DNA from: Streptomyces tuirus
Lineage (GTDB): Bacteria > Actinomycetota > Actinomycetes > Streptomycetales > Streptomycetaceae
NCBI RefSeq assembly: GCF_014701095.1
Contig: NZ_AP023439.1
Span: 6,622,001-6,686,000, forward strand
Reading direction: 5' to 3'
DNA length: 64,000 bases
Shown: positions 24,690 through 32,710 of the stretch, in pieces
How the letters are laid out: each line of letters begins with the position of its first letter
How positions within the stretch are numbered: position 1 is the stretch's first letter
Program-made: the position numbers and the translations under genes
The notes under the pieces: model-generated
Seen by the model: only the letters and a program-made list of their open reading frames with translations
What the model was told of the DNA's origin: nothing
Databases searched by the model: none

Positions 24690-25712
24690 ATGGCCATGCC
24701 GCTCCGACAGTCCATCAAGGTCGCTACGTACTTGGCTGAACAGAAGATCCGCCGCCGGGACAAGTTTCCGCTGATCGTCGAGCTGGAGCCGCTGTTCGCC
24801 TGCAACCTCAAATGCGAGGGATGCGGCAAGATCCAGCATCCGGCCGGGGTGCTCAAGCAGCGGATGCCGGTCGCCCAGGCCGTGGGGGCGGTCATGGAGT
24901 CCGGCGCGCCCATGGTGTCCATCGCCGGCGGCGAGCCGCTGATGCACCCGCAGATCGACGAGATCGTCCGTCAGCTGGTGGCCAAGCGGAAGTACGTCTT
25001 CCTTTGCACCAACGCCATGCTGCTGCGCAAGAAGATGGACAAGTTCACGCCGTCGCCCTACTTCGCCTTCGCGGTGCACATCGACGGCCTGCGCGAGCGG
25101 CACGACGAGTCCGTCGCCAAGGAGGGCGTGTTCGACGAGGCAGTGGAGGCGATCAAGGAGGCCAAGCGGCGCGGCTTCCGGGTCACCACCAACTCGACCT
25201 TCTTCAACACCGACACCCCGCAGACCATCATCGAGGTGCTGAACTTCCTCAACGACGACCTCCAGGTCGACGAGATGATGATCTCCCCCGCCTACGCCTA
25301 CGAGAAGGCCCCCGACCAGGAGCACTTCCTCGGCGTGGAGCAGACCCGAGAGCTGTTCAAGAAGGCCTTCGCCGGCGGCAACCGGCGGCGCTGGCGGCTC
25401 AACCACTCCCCGCTCTTCCTGGACTTCCTGGAGGGCAAGGTCGACTTCCCCTGCACGGCGTGGGCGATCCCGAACTACTCGCTCTTCGGCTGGCAGCGCC
25501 CCTGCTACCTGATGAGCGACGGGTACGTGCCGACGTACCGGGAGCTGGTCGAGGAAACCGACTGGGACAAGTACGGCCGCGGCAAGGACCCGCGCTGCGC
25601 CAACTGCATGGCGCACTGCGGCTATGAGCCCACCGCCGTCCTCGCCACCATGGGATCGCTGAAGGAGTCGCTGCGCGCCATGCGCGAGACGGTCTCCGGG
25701 AACCGGGAGTGA
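24690..25712 (+). CDS. hpnH: Radical SAM adenosyl-hopene transferase HpnH
   Basis: A 340-residue radical S-adenosylmethionine enzyme that joins the 5'-deoxyadenosyl radical to hopene, giving adenosylhopane, the first step of side-chain elongation. The 4Fe-4S cluster cysteines are Cys38, Cys42 and Cys45 (ACNLKCEGCGK). AGGEPLMHP is the SAM-binding GGE motif, and a C-terminal Cys group (CANCMAHCGYEP) is typical of the family. AGGAGGTGAG upstream of the ATG at 24690 fixes the start; the earlier in-frame ATG at 24651 lies inside hpnG. Confidence 0.95.
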   Translation: MAMPLRQSIKVATYLAEQKIRRRDKFPLIVELEPLFACNLKCEGCGKIQHPAGVLKQRMPVAQAVGAVMESGAPMVSIAGGEPLMHPQIDEIVRQLVAKRKYVFLCTNAMLLRKKMDKFTPSPYFAFAVHIDGLRERHDESVAKEGVFDEAVEAIKEAKRRGFRVTTNSTFFNTDTPQTIIEVLNFLNDDLQVDEMMISPAYAYEKAPDQEHFLGVEQTRELFKKAFAGGNRRRWRLNHSPLFLDFLEGKVDFPCTAWAIPNYSLFGWQRPCYLMSDGYVPTYRELVEETDWDKYGRGKDPRCANCMAHCGYEPTAVLATMGSLKESLRAMRETVSGNRE

Positions 25713-25716
25713 TGTG

Positions 25717-26874
25717 ATGACCGCTGTCTCGCTGGGCGTCCCCGAGGTGCCGGCCCGGCCGATCGCCGAGCGGCGCGTCTCGCGCCGCATCCAGGTCGGT
25801 CCGGTGGCGGTGGGGGGCGGGGCCCCGGTGTCGGTGCAGTCGATGACGACGACCCGCACCTCGGACGTCGGTGCCACGCTGCAGCAGATCGCGGAGCTGA
25901 CCGCGTCCGGCTGCCAGATCGTCCGGGTCGCCTGCCCGACGCAGGACGACGCGGACGCCCTGGCGACCATCGCCCGCAAGTCGCAGATCCCCGTGATCGC
26001 GGACATCCACTTCCAGCCGAAGTACGTGTTCGCGGCCATCGAGGCGGGCTGTGCGGCCGTCCGCGTCAACCCCGGCAACATCAAGCAGTTCGACGACCGG
26101 GTCAAGGAGATCGCCCAGGCCGCGAAGGACCACGGCACGCCGATCCGCATCGGTGTCAACGCAGGGTCGCTGGACCGGCGCCTGCTCCAGAAGTACGGCA
26201 GGGCCACCCCGGAGGCGCTCGTGGAGAGCGCGCTGTGGGAGGCGTCCCTGTTCGAGGAGCACGGCTTCCGCGACATCAAGATCTCCGTCAAGCACAACGA
26301 CCCGGTCGTCATGATCGAGGCGTACCGGCAGCTGGCCGAGCAGTGCGACTACCCGCTGCACCTGGGCGTGACGGAGGCCGGGCCCGCCTTCCAGGGCACG
26401 ATCAAGTCGGCGGTGGCGTTCGGAGCGCTGCTGTCGCGGGGCATCGGCGACACGATCCGGGTGTCGCTCTCGGCGCCGCCCGCCGAGGAGGTCAAGGTCG
26501 GCATCCAGATCCTCCAGTCCCTCGGGCTCAAGGAGCGCAGGCTGGAGATCGTGTCGTGCCCGTCCTGCGGGCGCGCCCAGGTCGACGTCTACAAGCTGGC
26601 CGAGGAGGTCACGGCCGGGCTCGACGGCATGGAGGTGCCGCTGCGGGTCGCGGTCATGGGGTGTGTGGTCAACGGGCCCGGCGAGGCACGGGAGGCCGAT
26701 CTGGGGGTCGCCTCCGGCAACGGCAAGGGGCAGATCTTCGTCAAGGGCGAGGTCATCAAGACCGTCCCCGAGTCCAGGATCGTCGAGACGCTGATCGAAG
26801 AGGCGATGAAGATCGCCGAGCAGATGGAGCAGGACGGCGTGGGGTCGGGGGAGCCGGCCGTCACCGTGAGCTGA
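25717..26874 (+). CDS. ispG: 4-Hydroxy-3-methylbut-2-enyl-diphosphate synthase
   Basis: The penultimate enzyme of the MEP pathway, converting MEcPP to HMBPP with a 4Fe-4S cluster. 385 residues; PVSVQSMTTTRTSDV begins the TIM barrel, RVACPTQDDADAL and ADIHFQPKYVF follow. The cluster cysteines are in VSCPSCGRAQVD and VMGCVVNGPGEAREAD. An ATG at 25717 (GGGAG 7 nt upstream) is preferred to the GTG one codon earlier. Sitting between hpnH and dxs, it looks like a hopanoid-dedicated copy; whether another ispG exists elsewhere in the genome cannot be seen. Confidence 0.96.
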   Translation: MTAVSLGVPEVPARPIAERRVSRRIQVGPVAVGGGAPVSVQSMTTTRTSDVGATLQQIAELTASGCQIVRVACPTQDDADALATIARKSQIPVIADIHFQPKYVFAAIEAGCAAVRVNPGNIKQFDDRVKEIAQAAKDHGTPIRIGVNAGSLDRRLLQKYGRATPEALVESALWEASLFEEHGFRDIKISVKHNDPVVMIEAYRQLAEQCDYPLHLGVTEAGPAFQGTIKSAVAFGALLSRGIGDTIRVSLSAPPAEEVKVGIQILQSLGLKERRLEIVSCPSCGRAQVDVYKLAEEVTAGLDGMEVPLRVAVMGCVVNGPGEAREADLGVASGNGKGQIFVKGEVIKTVPESRIVETLIEEAMKIAEQMEQDGVGSGEPAVTVS

Positions 26875-26902
26875 GCAGCACGGAATCCGAAGGGGGCCGA
26901 GC

Positions 26903-28798
26903 GTGACGATTCTGGAGAGCATCCGGGGACCTCGCGACCTGAAGGCGCTGTCCGAGGCGGAACTGGGGGAACTGGCGGAGGAGATCCGGGAGTTCCTGGT
27001 GCACGCGGTCGCCAGGACCGGCGGCCATCTGGGACCCAACCTGGGCGTGGTGGAGCTGACCATCGCCCTGCACCGGGTCTTCGAGTCGCCGGCCGACCGC
27101 ATCCTGTGGGACACCGGCCACCAGAGCTACGTCCACAAACTGCTGACCGGCCGCCAGGACTTCTCCAAGCTGCGCGGCAAGGGCGGCCTGTCCGGCTACC
27201 CCTCGCGCGAGGAGTCCGAGCACGACGTCATCGAGAACAGCCACGCCTCGACCGCCCTCGGCTGGGCCGACGGGCTCGCCAAGGCCCGCCAGGTGCAGGG
27301 CGGGAAGGGCCATGTCGTCGCGGTCATCGGCGACGGGGCCCTCACCGGGGGCATGGCCTGGGAGGCCCTGAACAACATCGCGGCCGCCAAGAACCGTCCG
27401 CTGATCATCGTCGTCAACGACAACGAGCGCTCCTACGCCCCCACCATCGGCGGCCTCGCCAACCACCTCGCCACGCTGCGCACGACCGACGGGTACGAGC
27501 GGGTCCTCGCCTGGGGCAAGGACGTCCTCCAGGGCACGCCCCTGGTCGGCAACACCCTCTACGAGGCCCTGCACGGCGCCAAGAAGGGCTTCAAGGACGC
27601 GTTCGCCCCGCAGGGCCTCTTCGAGGACCTGGGCCTGAAGTACGTAGGGCCGATCGACGGGCACGACACCGGGGCCGTGGAGTCCGCGCTGCGGCGCGCG
27701 AAACGCTTCCACGGGCCGGTGCTCGTGCACTGCCTCACGGAGAAGGGCCGCGGCTACGAGCCCGCCCTCGCCCACGAGGAGGACCACTTCCACACCGTCG
27801 GCGTGATGGACCCGCTGACCTGCGCACCCCTCTCCCCGTCGGGCGGCCCCTCCTGGACCTCCGTGTTCGGCGACGAGATCGTCAGGATCGGCGAGGAGCG
27901 CGAGGACGTGGTGGCGATCACCGCCGCCATGCTGCATCCGGTCGGCCTGGGCGCCTTCGCCGAGCGGTTCCCGGACCGGGTCTGGGACGTCGGCATCGCC
28001 GAGCAGCACGCGGCCGTGTCCGCGGCGGGCCTGGCGACGGGCGGACTGCACCCGGTCGTCGCCGTCTACGCCACCTTCCTCAACCGCGCCTTCGACCAGC
28101 TCCTGATGGACGTGGCCCTGCACCGCTGCGGGGTGACCTTCGTCCTGGACCGGGCCGGGGTCACCGGCGTCGACGGGGCCTCCCACAACGGCATGTGGGA
28201 CATGTCCGTCCTCCAGGTCGTCCCCGGTCTGAGGATCGCCGCGCCGCGCGACGCCGACCAGCTGCGCGCCCAGCTGCGCGAGGCGGTCGCCGTCGACGAC
28301 GCGCCGACGCTGCTGCGGTTCCCGAAGGAGTCCGTCGGCCCGTCGGTCCCGGCCGTGGACCGGGTGGGCGGACTGGACGTGCTGCACCGTTCCCCCCGGC
28401 CGCAGGCCCTGCTGGTGGCCGTCGGTGTGATGGCGCCGGTCTGCCTCCAGGCCGCCGAACTGCTCGAAGCGCGCGGCATCGGCTGCACCGTCGTCGACCC
28501 CCGCTGGGTCAAGCCCGTCGACCCGGCGCTCCCGGGCCTCGCCGCCGAGCACCGTCTTGTCGCCGTCGTCGAGGACAACAGCCGTGCGGCCGGGGTCGGT
28601 GCGGCCGTGGCGCTGGCCCTGGGCGACGCCGACGTCGACGTGCCGGTACGGCGGTTCGGCATCCCCGAGCAGTTCCTCGCACATGCCAAGCGCGGTGAGG
28701 TGCTCGCCGACATCGGCCTGACACCCGTCGAGGTCGCCGGACGGATCGGCGCGAGCCTGGCCGTCAAGGAAGAGCTGTCCAAGGAGCCACTGGAATGA
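26903..28798 (+). CDS. dxs: 1-Deoxy-D-xylulose-5-phosphate synthase
   Basis: The first, rate-limiting MEP pathway enzyme, a thiamine-diphosphate-dependent 631-residue transketolase-type protein. N-terminal GGHLGPNLGVVELT holds the substrate-binding histidine. The TPP site is VIGDGALTGGMAWEALNN. The central pyrimidine-binding domain shows GIAEQHA, TFLNRAFDQ and DRAGVTGVDGASHNG. GTG start at 26903 with an AGGGGG-type site upstream. Its stop overlaps the hpnO start as ATGA. It would raise isoprenoid flux when the operon is on. Confidence 0.96.
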   Translation: MTILESIRGPRDLKALSEAELGELAEEIREFLVHAVARTGGHLGPNLGVVELTIALHRVFESPADRILWDTGHQSYVHKLLTGRQDFSKLRGKGGLSGYPSREESEHDVIENSHASTALGWADGLAKARQVQGGKGHVVAVIGDGALTGGMAWEALNNIAAAKNRPLIIVVNDNERSYAPTIGGLANHLATLRTTDGYERVLAWGKDVLQGTPLVGNTLYEALHGAKKGFKDAFAPQGLFEDLGLKYVGPIDGHDTGAVESALRRAKRFHGPVLVHCLTEKGRGYEPALAHEEDHFHTVGVMDPLTCAPLSPSGGPSWTSVFGDEIVRIGEEREDVVAITAAMLHPVGLGAFAERFPDRVWDVGIAEQHAAVSAAGLATGGLHPVVAVYATFLNRAFDQLLMDVALHRCGVTFVLDRAGVTGVDGASHNGMWDMSVLQVVPGLRIAAPRDADQLRAQLREAVAVDDAPTLLRFPKESVGPSVPAVDRVGGLDVLHRSPRPQALLVAVGVMAPVCLQAAELLEARGIGCTVVDPRWVKPVDPALPGLAAEHRLVAVVEDNSRAAGVGAAVALALGDADVDVPVRRFGIPEQFLAHAKRGEVLADIGLTPVEVAGRIGASLAVKEELSKEPLE

Positions 28799-30210
28799 CA
28801 ACCGCCGAGTCCGCGTCGGAGTCGTCGCAGGCCGGGGAGTTCGACCTCGGCAAGCTGCTGGCCGAGCGCGGGGCCGAGCGCTACGAGCTGCACACCCGGT
28901 ACCTCAACCACCAGCTCCCGCGCATGCTGCACACGATCGGCTTCGACAAGGTCTACGAGCGCGCCGAGGGCGCCTACTTCTACGACGCGGACGGCAACGA
29001 CTACCTGGACATGCTCGCCGGGTTCGGGGTGATGGGCCTCGGCCGCCATCACCCCGTGATCCGCAAGGCGGTGCACGACGTCCTGGACGCGCAGCTCGCC
29101 GATCTCACCCGCTTCGACTGCCAGCCGCTGCCGGGCCTGCTGGCGGAGAAGCTGCTCGCGCACAGTCCGCACCTGGACCGGGTGTTCTTCGGCAACAGCG
29201 GCACCGAGGCCGTCGAGGGCGCCCTGAAGTTCGCCCGGTTCGTCACCGGCAGGCCCAGGATCCTCTACTGCGCGCACGCCTTCCACGGCCTGACCACCGG
29301 CTCCCTCTCCGTCAACGGCGAGTCCGGCTTCCGTGACGGCTTCGCCCCGCTGCTGCCCGACACGGCCGTCCCCGTCGGCGACCTCGACGCGCTGGAGAGG
29401 GAGCTGAGGAAGGGCGACGTCGCCGCGCTGATCGTCGAGTCGATCCAGGGCAAGGGCGTCCTCACGGGCCCGCCCGGCTGGCTGCGGGCCGCCCAGGAGC
29501 TGCTCCACCGGCACAAGGCGCTGCTCATCGCCGACGAGGTGCAGACCGGCCTCGGCCGGACCGGCGACTTCTACGCCTACCAGCACGAGGACGGCGTCGA
29601 ACCCGATCTGGTGTGCGTGGCCAAGGCGCTCTCCGGCGGCTATGTGCCGGTCGGCGCCACGATCGGCAAGGACTGGATCTTCAAGAAGGTCTACTCGTCC
29701 ATGGACCGCGTCCTCGTCCACTCGGCGAGCTTCGGATCCAACGCGCAGGCCATGGCGGCGGGCCTCGCGGTGCTGTCGGTGATGGAGGACGAGCAGATCA
29801 TCGCGAATGCCCGGGCCACCGGTGAGCGGCTCAGATCCCGGCTGGCCGCGCTCACGGACCGGTACGAGATGCTCGCCGAGGTCCGGGGCCGGGGCCTGAT
29901 GATCGGCATCGAGTTCGGACGGCCCAGGTCGCTGAAGCTGCGCAGCCGCTGGGCCATGCTCCAGGCCGCCCGCAAGGGGCTCTTCGCGCAGATGGTCGTC
30001 GTGCCGCTGCTCCAGCGGCACCGGATCCTCACCCAGGTCTCCGGCGACCACATGGAGGTGATCAAGCTGATCCCGCCGCTGATCATCGGCGAGCGGGAGG
30101 TGGACCGGTTCGTCGACGCCTTCACCGCAGTGATGGACGACGCGCACAATGGCGGGCTGGTGTGGGACTTCGGGAAGACCCTGGTCAAGCAGGCCGTGGC
30201 CAACCGCTAG
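28795..30210 (+). CDS. hpnO: Class III aminotransferase (hopanoid HpnO type)
   Basis: A 471-residue PLP-dependent aminotransferase expected to convert a ribosylhopane-derived aldehyde to aminobacteriohopanetriol; family members are also annotated as acetylornithine or aspartate aminotransferases. The PLP lysine is Lys277 (VCVAKALSGGYVPVG). FFGNSGTEAVEGALKFAR and LLIADEVQTGLGRTG supply the cofactor pocket. The start overlaps the dxs stop. Final gene of the hopanoid operon; only 75 bp separate it from the XRE regulator and no terminator is visible, so read-through is likely. Confidence 0.9.
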   Translation: MTTAESASESSQAGEFDLGKLLAERGAERYELHTRYLNHQLPRMLHTIGFDKVYERAEGAYFYDADGNDYLDMLAGFGVMGLGRHHPVIRKAVHDVLDAQLADLTRFDCQPLPGLLAEKLLAHSPHLDRVFFGNSGTEAVEGALKFARFVTGRPRILYCAHAFHGLTTGSLSVNGESGFRDGFAPLLPDTAVPVGDLDALERELRKGDVAALIVESIQGKGVLTGPPGWLRAAQELLHRHKALLIADEVQTGLGRTGDFYAYQHEDGVEPDLVCVAKALSGGYVPVGATIGKDWIFKKVYSSMDRVLVHSASFGSNAQAMAAGLAVLSVMEDEQIIANARATGERLRSRLAALTDRYEMLAEVRGRGLMIGIEFGRPRSLKLRSRWAMLQAARKGLFAQMVVVPLLQRHRILTQVSGDHMEVIKLIPPLIIGEREVDRFVDAFTAVMDDAHNGGLVWDFGKTLVKQAVANR

Positions 30211-30230
30211 GCGGCTTCGCCTGCGAGGTT

Positions 30231-30265
30231 TTGCCTGGGAGGCAAGAAACTTGCCGCTGAGGCAA
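30231..30265. promoter_or_regulatory. Tandem operator for the XRE regulator
   Basis: Two 15-bp dyads, TTGCCTGGGAGGCAA (30231-30245, perfect) and TTGCCGCTGAGGCAA (30251-30265, one mismatch), are exactly 20 bp apart, i.e. about two helical turns. A weaker related GCCTGCGAGG occurs at 30219-30228. They end 20 bp before the XRE start codon, as expected for autoregulation. Confidence 0.65.
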
Positions 30266-30285
30266 AGTTCCGGCTGAATGGAGGC

Positions 30286-30930
30286 ATGAGCCCCTCCGAG
30301 ACCGAGCGGCCCTCCGGGGCCGGCTCGCCGGCCGAACCCTCGCCCGGTGCGCTGCCCGCCGTCGCGCCCCAGCTGCGGGCCCTGCGGCGCCAGGCCTCCC
30401 TCACCCTGGAGGCAGCGGCCCGCGCCGCCGGGCTGTCGCCCGCCCACCTCTCCCGTCTGGAGACCGGGCAGCGCCAGCCCTCGCTGCCGATGCTGCTCGC
30501 GCTCGCCCGTGTCTACGGTACGACGGTCGCCGAGCTGCTCGGTGAGACGGTCGCCGGACGGGACGCCGTCATCCGCGCGGCCGACATGGAACCCACGGCG
30601 GCCGGCGGCTGGACCTACTGGCAGGCCGGCGCCCCGGGCCGCGGGATGCAGGCCCTGCGGGTCCACGTCCCGTACGGCTCCCAGGGCGACGTCGTGCGCG
30701 TCCACCCCGGCGAGGAGTGGCTGCATGTCCTGCGCGGCCGGCTGTGGCTGCGCCTCGGGGACAGCACGCAACGGCTGGCGGCCGGCGACAGCGCCCACTT
30801 CGACTCGCTCACCCCGCACCGGATCGCCGCCGAGGACCACGACGGCGTCGACCTGCTCTTCGTCCACACCCTGCTGCAGAGCCCCACGGCCGCCCTGTGC
30901 CTGGGCCCCACCCCTGGAGACGTGTCATGA
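30286..30930 (+). CDS. XRE-family regulator with cupin sensor domain
   Basis: A 214-residue transcription factor. Residues 1-27 are a flexible Ser/Pro/Ala-rich lead. A helix-turn-helix follows (LRALRRQASLTLEAAARAAG, then LSPAHLSRLETGQRQPSLPM), and the second half is a small cupin (VHPGEEWLHVLRGRLWL, DSAHFDSLTPHRI) that should bind a small ligand or metal. ATG start with GGAGG upstream. The two dyads ahead of it suggest that it represses itself. It follows hpnO in the same direction and may also influence the hopanoid operon or the overlapping membrane peptide; neither is proven. Confidence 0.88.
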   Translation: MSPSETERPSGAGSPAEPSPGALPAVAPQLRALRRQASLTLEAAARAAGLSPAHLSRLETGQRQPSLPMLLALARVYGTTVAELLGETVAGRDAVIRAADMEPTAAGGWTYWQAGAPGRGMQALRVHVPYGSQGDVVRVHPGEEWLHVLRGRLWLRLGDSTQRLAAGDSAHFDSLTPHRIAAEDHDGVDLLFVHTLLQSPTAALCLGPTPGDVS

Positions 30931-31046
30931 GCAACATGGAGGAGAAGTTCCCCCGCGCCCTGTGGGTGAGGCTGTTCGTCTACCTCATCGCGGGCCACAT
31001 CTTCGCCGCGTTCATTTACCTGCTCTTCGCGCTCGGCGCGAAGTAG
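30927..31046 (+). CDS. 39-residue single-pass membrane protein (DUF6126-like)
   Basis: MSNMEEKFPRALWVRLFVYL starts a 39-residue protein with one hydrophobic helix (about residues 14-36) and a C-terminal Lys. Its ATG overlaps the stop of the XRE/cupin regulator (ATGA), so the two are co-translated. I recall Streptomyces proteins of this kind (EEKFPRALWVRLFVYL..GH) named DUF6126 and found beside XRE regulators; the number is from memory. The pairing suggests a membrane partner for the regulator or the product it controls. Confidence 0.72.
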   Translation: MSNMEEKFPRALWVRLFVYLIAGHIFAAFIYLLFALGAK

Positions 31047-31062
31047 CCCGCGTCCCGGCGTC

Positions 31063-31860
31063 TCAGTCGAGGAGCCGCTCGCGCAGCCGCTCCCGGGTCT
31101 CCGGAGTGAGCTCCAGCCCCTTCTCCAGGTAGGCGTCGACGCCGCCCCAGGTCTCCTCGATGGTGTCGAACGCCGCCGTCAGGTACTCGGCGCGCGCGTC
31201 GAACAGGGGGCTGAGCAGCTCCATGACCTCGGGCGAGTAGGCCGAGGCCGCGGAGCTGCTGCGGTGCACCTTGTAGCGGCGGTGCTTGGCGTTCGACTTC
31301 AGGTAGTCCTCGACGATCGCCTCGCGCTCGACGCCCAGCGCCAGCAGCGTCACCGCGACGGACAGACCCGCGCGGTCCTTGCCCGCCGCGCAGTGCATCA
31401 GCGCGGGGACGCTGTCCCGCGCCAGCGCGTGCAGCACCCGGGAGTGCTCGTCGGTGCGGTGCTTGATGATCGTGCGGTACGAGGCGATCATGCGGCCCGC
31501 GCCCTTGCCGTCCGAGAGGATCGCGCGCAGCTGGTCCAGGTCGCCGTCGCGGACCATCTTCCAGAACTCGGCGCCGTCGGCGGGGTCGCTCAGCGGCAGG
31601 TTCACATTGCGCACGCCGGGCAGCTCGACGTCGGGCCCCTCGAGCTTCTGGTCGGCCGCGTTGCGGAAGTCGAAGATCGTGTGCAGGCCCAGAGCCGTCA
31701 GGAAGGCGGCGTCCTGACCGGTCGCGTGGGCGAGGTGGCCGCTGCGGAACAGCACCCCCTGCCGCACCCGCCGTCCGTCCACGGTCGGAAGTCCGCCCAC
31801 ATCACGGAAGTTGCGCACTCCGGCCAGCTCGGGCTCGGTCGACGGGACCTGCTGTGTCAC
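31063..31860 (-). CDS. Tyrosine-protein phosphatase (protein-tyrosine/lipid phosphatase fold)
   Basis: A 265-residue phosphatase of the bacterial PTP family related to MptpB/LipA (Y_phosphatase3). The P-loop is LMHCAAGKDRAG with the catalytic cysteine; NFRDVGG near the N-terminus is a family marker, and the C-terminal helical region (YLTAAFDTIEETWGG) is typical. Such enzymes act on phosphotyrosine, phosphoserine or phosphoinositides. The GTG at 31860 has GGGGAGGAG 5 nt upstream, so the much longer open frame to 32034 is rejected. Convergent with the small membrane protein gene (16-bp gap). Confidence 0.9.
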   Translation of the reverse strand: MTQQVPSTEPELAGVRNFRDVGGLPTVDGRRVRQGVLFRSGHLAHATGQDAAFLTALGLHTIFDFRNAADQKLEGPDVELPGVRNVNLPLSDPADGAEFWKMVRDGDLDQLRAILSDGKGAGRMIASYRTIIKHRTDEHSRVLHALARDSVPALMHCAAGKDRAGLSVAVTLLALGVEREAIVEDYLKSNAKHRRYKVHRSSSAASAYSPEVMELLSPLFDARAEYLTAAFDTIEETWGGVDAYLEKGLELTPETRERLRERLLD

Positions 31861-32036
31861 GAGGGCTCCTCCCCTTCGGCGCCGCCGCCGCGGCTCGTCG
31901 GCGGGCACGTCTCGACGATACGACATGCCTGCCTGGGGCAATGAGTTGTCCACAGGCGTTCCCCGGAGCCCCCACAGCTCCGAAAACGGTCGTACGTGGT
32001 GCTCTCCGGGCCGGCCGGCAGCTACGCCGTCCATGT

Positions 32037-32234
32037 CACCTCGCCTGGCTCCAGGTGCAGCGCTACGGCGAGCCCGTGCCGGCCCTACGGCTGCGCGGCC
32101 TCGAACCGGCAGCCTCGTACAAATGACTCGAAACGGGCGAAGTTCACCGAGGGGCCGTGCTGCTGCATCACGGTCTTCACCTCGGCCTGCACGGGGATCT
32201 GGACGCCGCGGTCGCCCGGCTTAAGCGGAAGTAG
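32037..32234 (+). pseudogene. Decayed 3' end of an alpha-galactosidase (GH36-like) gene
   Basis: One frame reads YGEPVPALRLRGLEPAASYK, then an in-frame TGA at 32124-32126, then LETGEVHRGAVLLHHGL and GLHGDLDAAVARLKRK to a TAG at 32232. This is the pattern of the C-terminal beta-domain of Streptomyces alpha-galactosidases (LRLRGLDPxARY...GAVLLHHGL...LRGDLD). The catalytic part is absent: upstream sequence soon meets the phosphatase gene on the other strand. With a stop inside and no 5' end, it must be a remnant. Homology is from pattern recall. Confidence 0.6.
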
Positions 32235-32316
32235 TCGTTCTGTCCGAATAGGGAGCTTCGGCCGCTAAGGCGTAACGTGCCCCGATCGTAAGGGAGATGA
32301 GGTCGGGGTGCGTGAC

Positions 32317-32338
32317 CATCGTCATATCCGTGACGATG
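32317..32338. promoter_or_regulatory. Inverted repeat in the long spacer before the M23 peptidase
   Basis: CATCGTCA (32317-32324) and TGACGATG (32331-32338) are perfect 8-bp arms with a 6-bp spacer. They lie in an AT-richer stretch that probably contains the promoter of the riboswitch-controlled peptidase gene. The rest of 32235-32524 shows nothing else I can name. Confidence 0.4.
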
Positions 32339-32524
32339 TGTTGTTGCCATGTTCACGTAATTCGCGCGTTATTCAGGCCCATTGAGGAATGCGGGAGATC
32401 GGTAATCCACGCTCGGTGACGGCACTTGTGCCGACGCGTCAGGGAAAACACCGTTCCCGCGCAACCGCAAGCTTGTCCTATTGCGTCTCGGTCGCTTACG
32501 TTCCACACCAATCCGGACGGACGC

Positions 32525-32700
32525 CTAATCCTGCCGCCGCCCGGAGTCCGCACACACTGACCCGACGTACGGCAGGAGCGGGGGACCCACAGGTAAGACG
32601 CCTGTTCCGGTTCCCGGAACGGCTTGGGGTTAAGTCGCGCCACGGCGCGGCCGGGCATCTCCAGCTCGCACCCGACAGCTCACCTCGCAGGCGACGGAGA
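32525..32700 (+). promoter_or_regulatory. ydaO-yuaA (cyclic di-AMP) riboswitch
   Basis: The leader of the M23 peptidase gene holds the conserved blocks of the ydaO riboswitch: a CCTGCCG/CGGCAGG stem, then GAGCGGGGGACCCA and GGTAAG, GGCTTGGGGTTAAGTCGCG in the middle, and near the end ACCCGACAGCTCACCTCGCA followed by GGCG. In Streptomyces this RNA controls cell-wall hydrolases such as rpfA and LysM/M23 proteins; binding of c-di-AMP turns the gene off. The boundaries are approximate, as the secondary structure was not computed. The ribosome site GGAGAGGA follows directly. Confidence 0.85.
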
Positions 32701-32710
32701 GGAATTCGCC

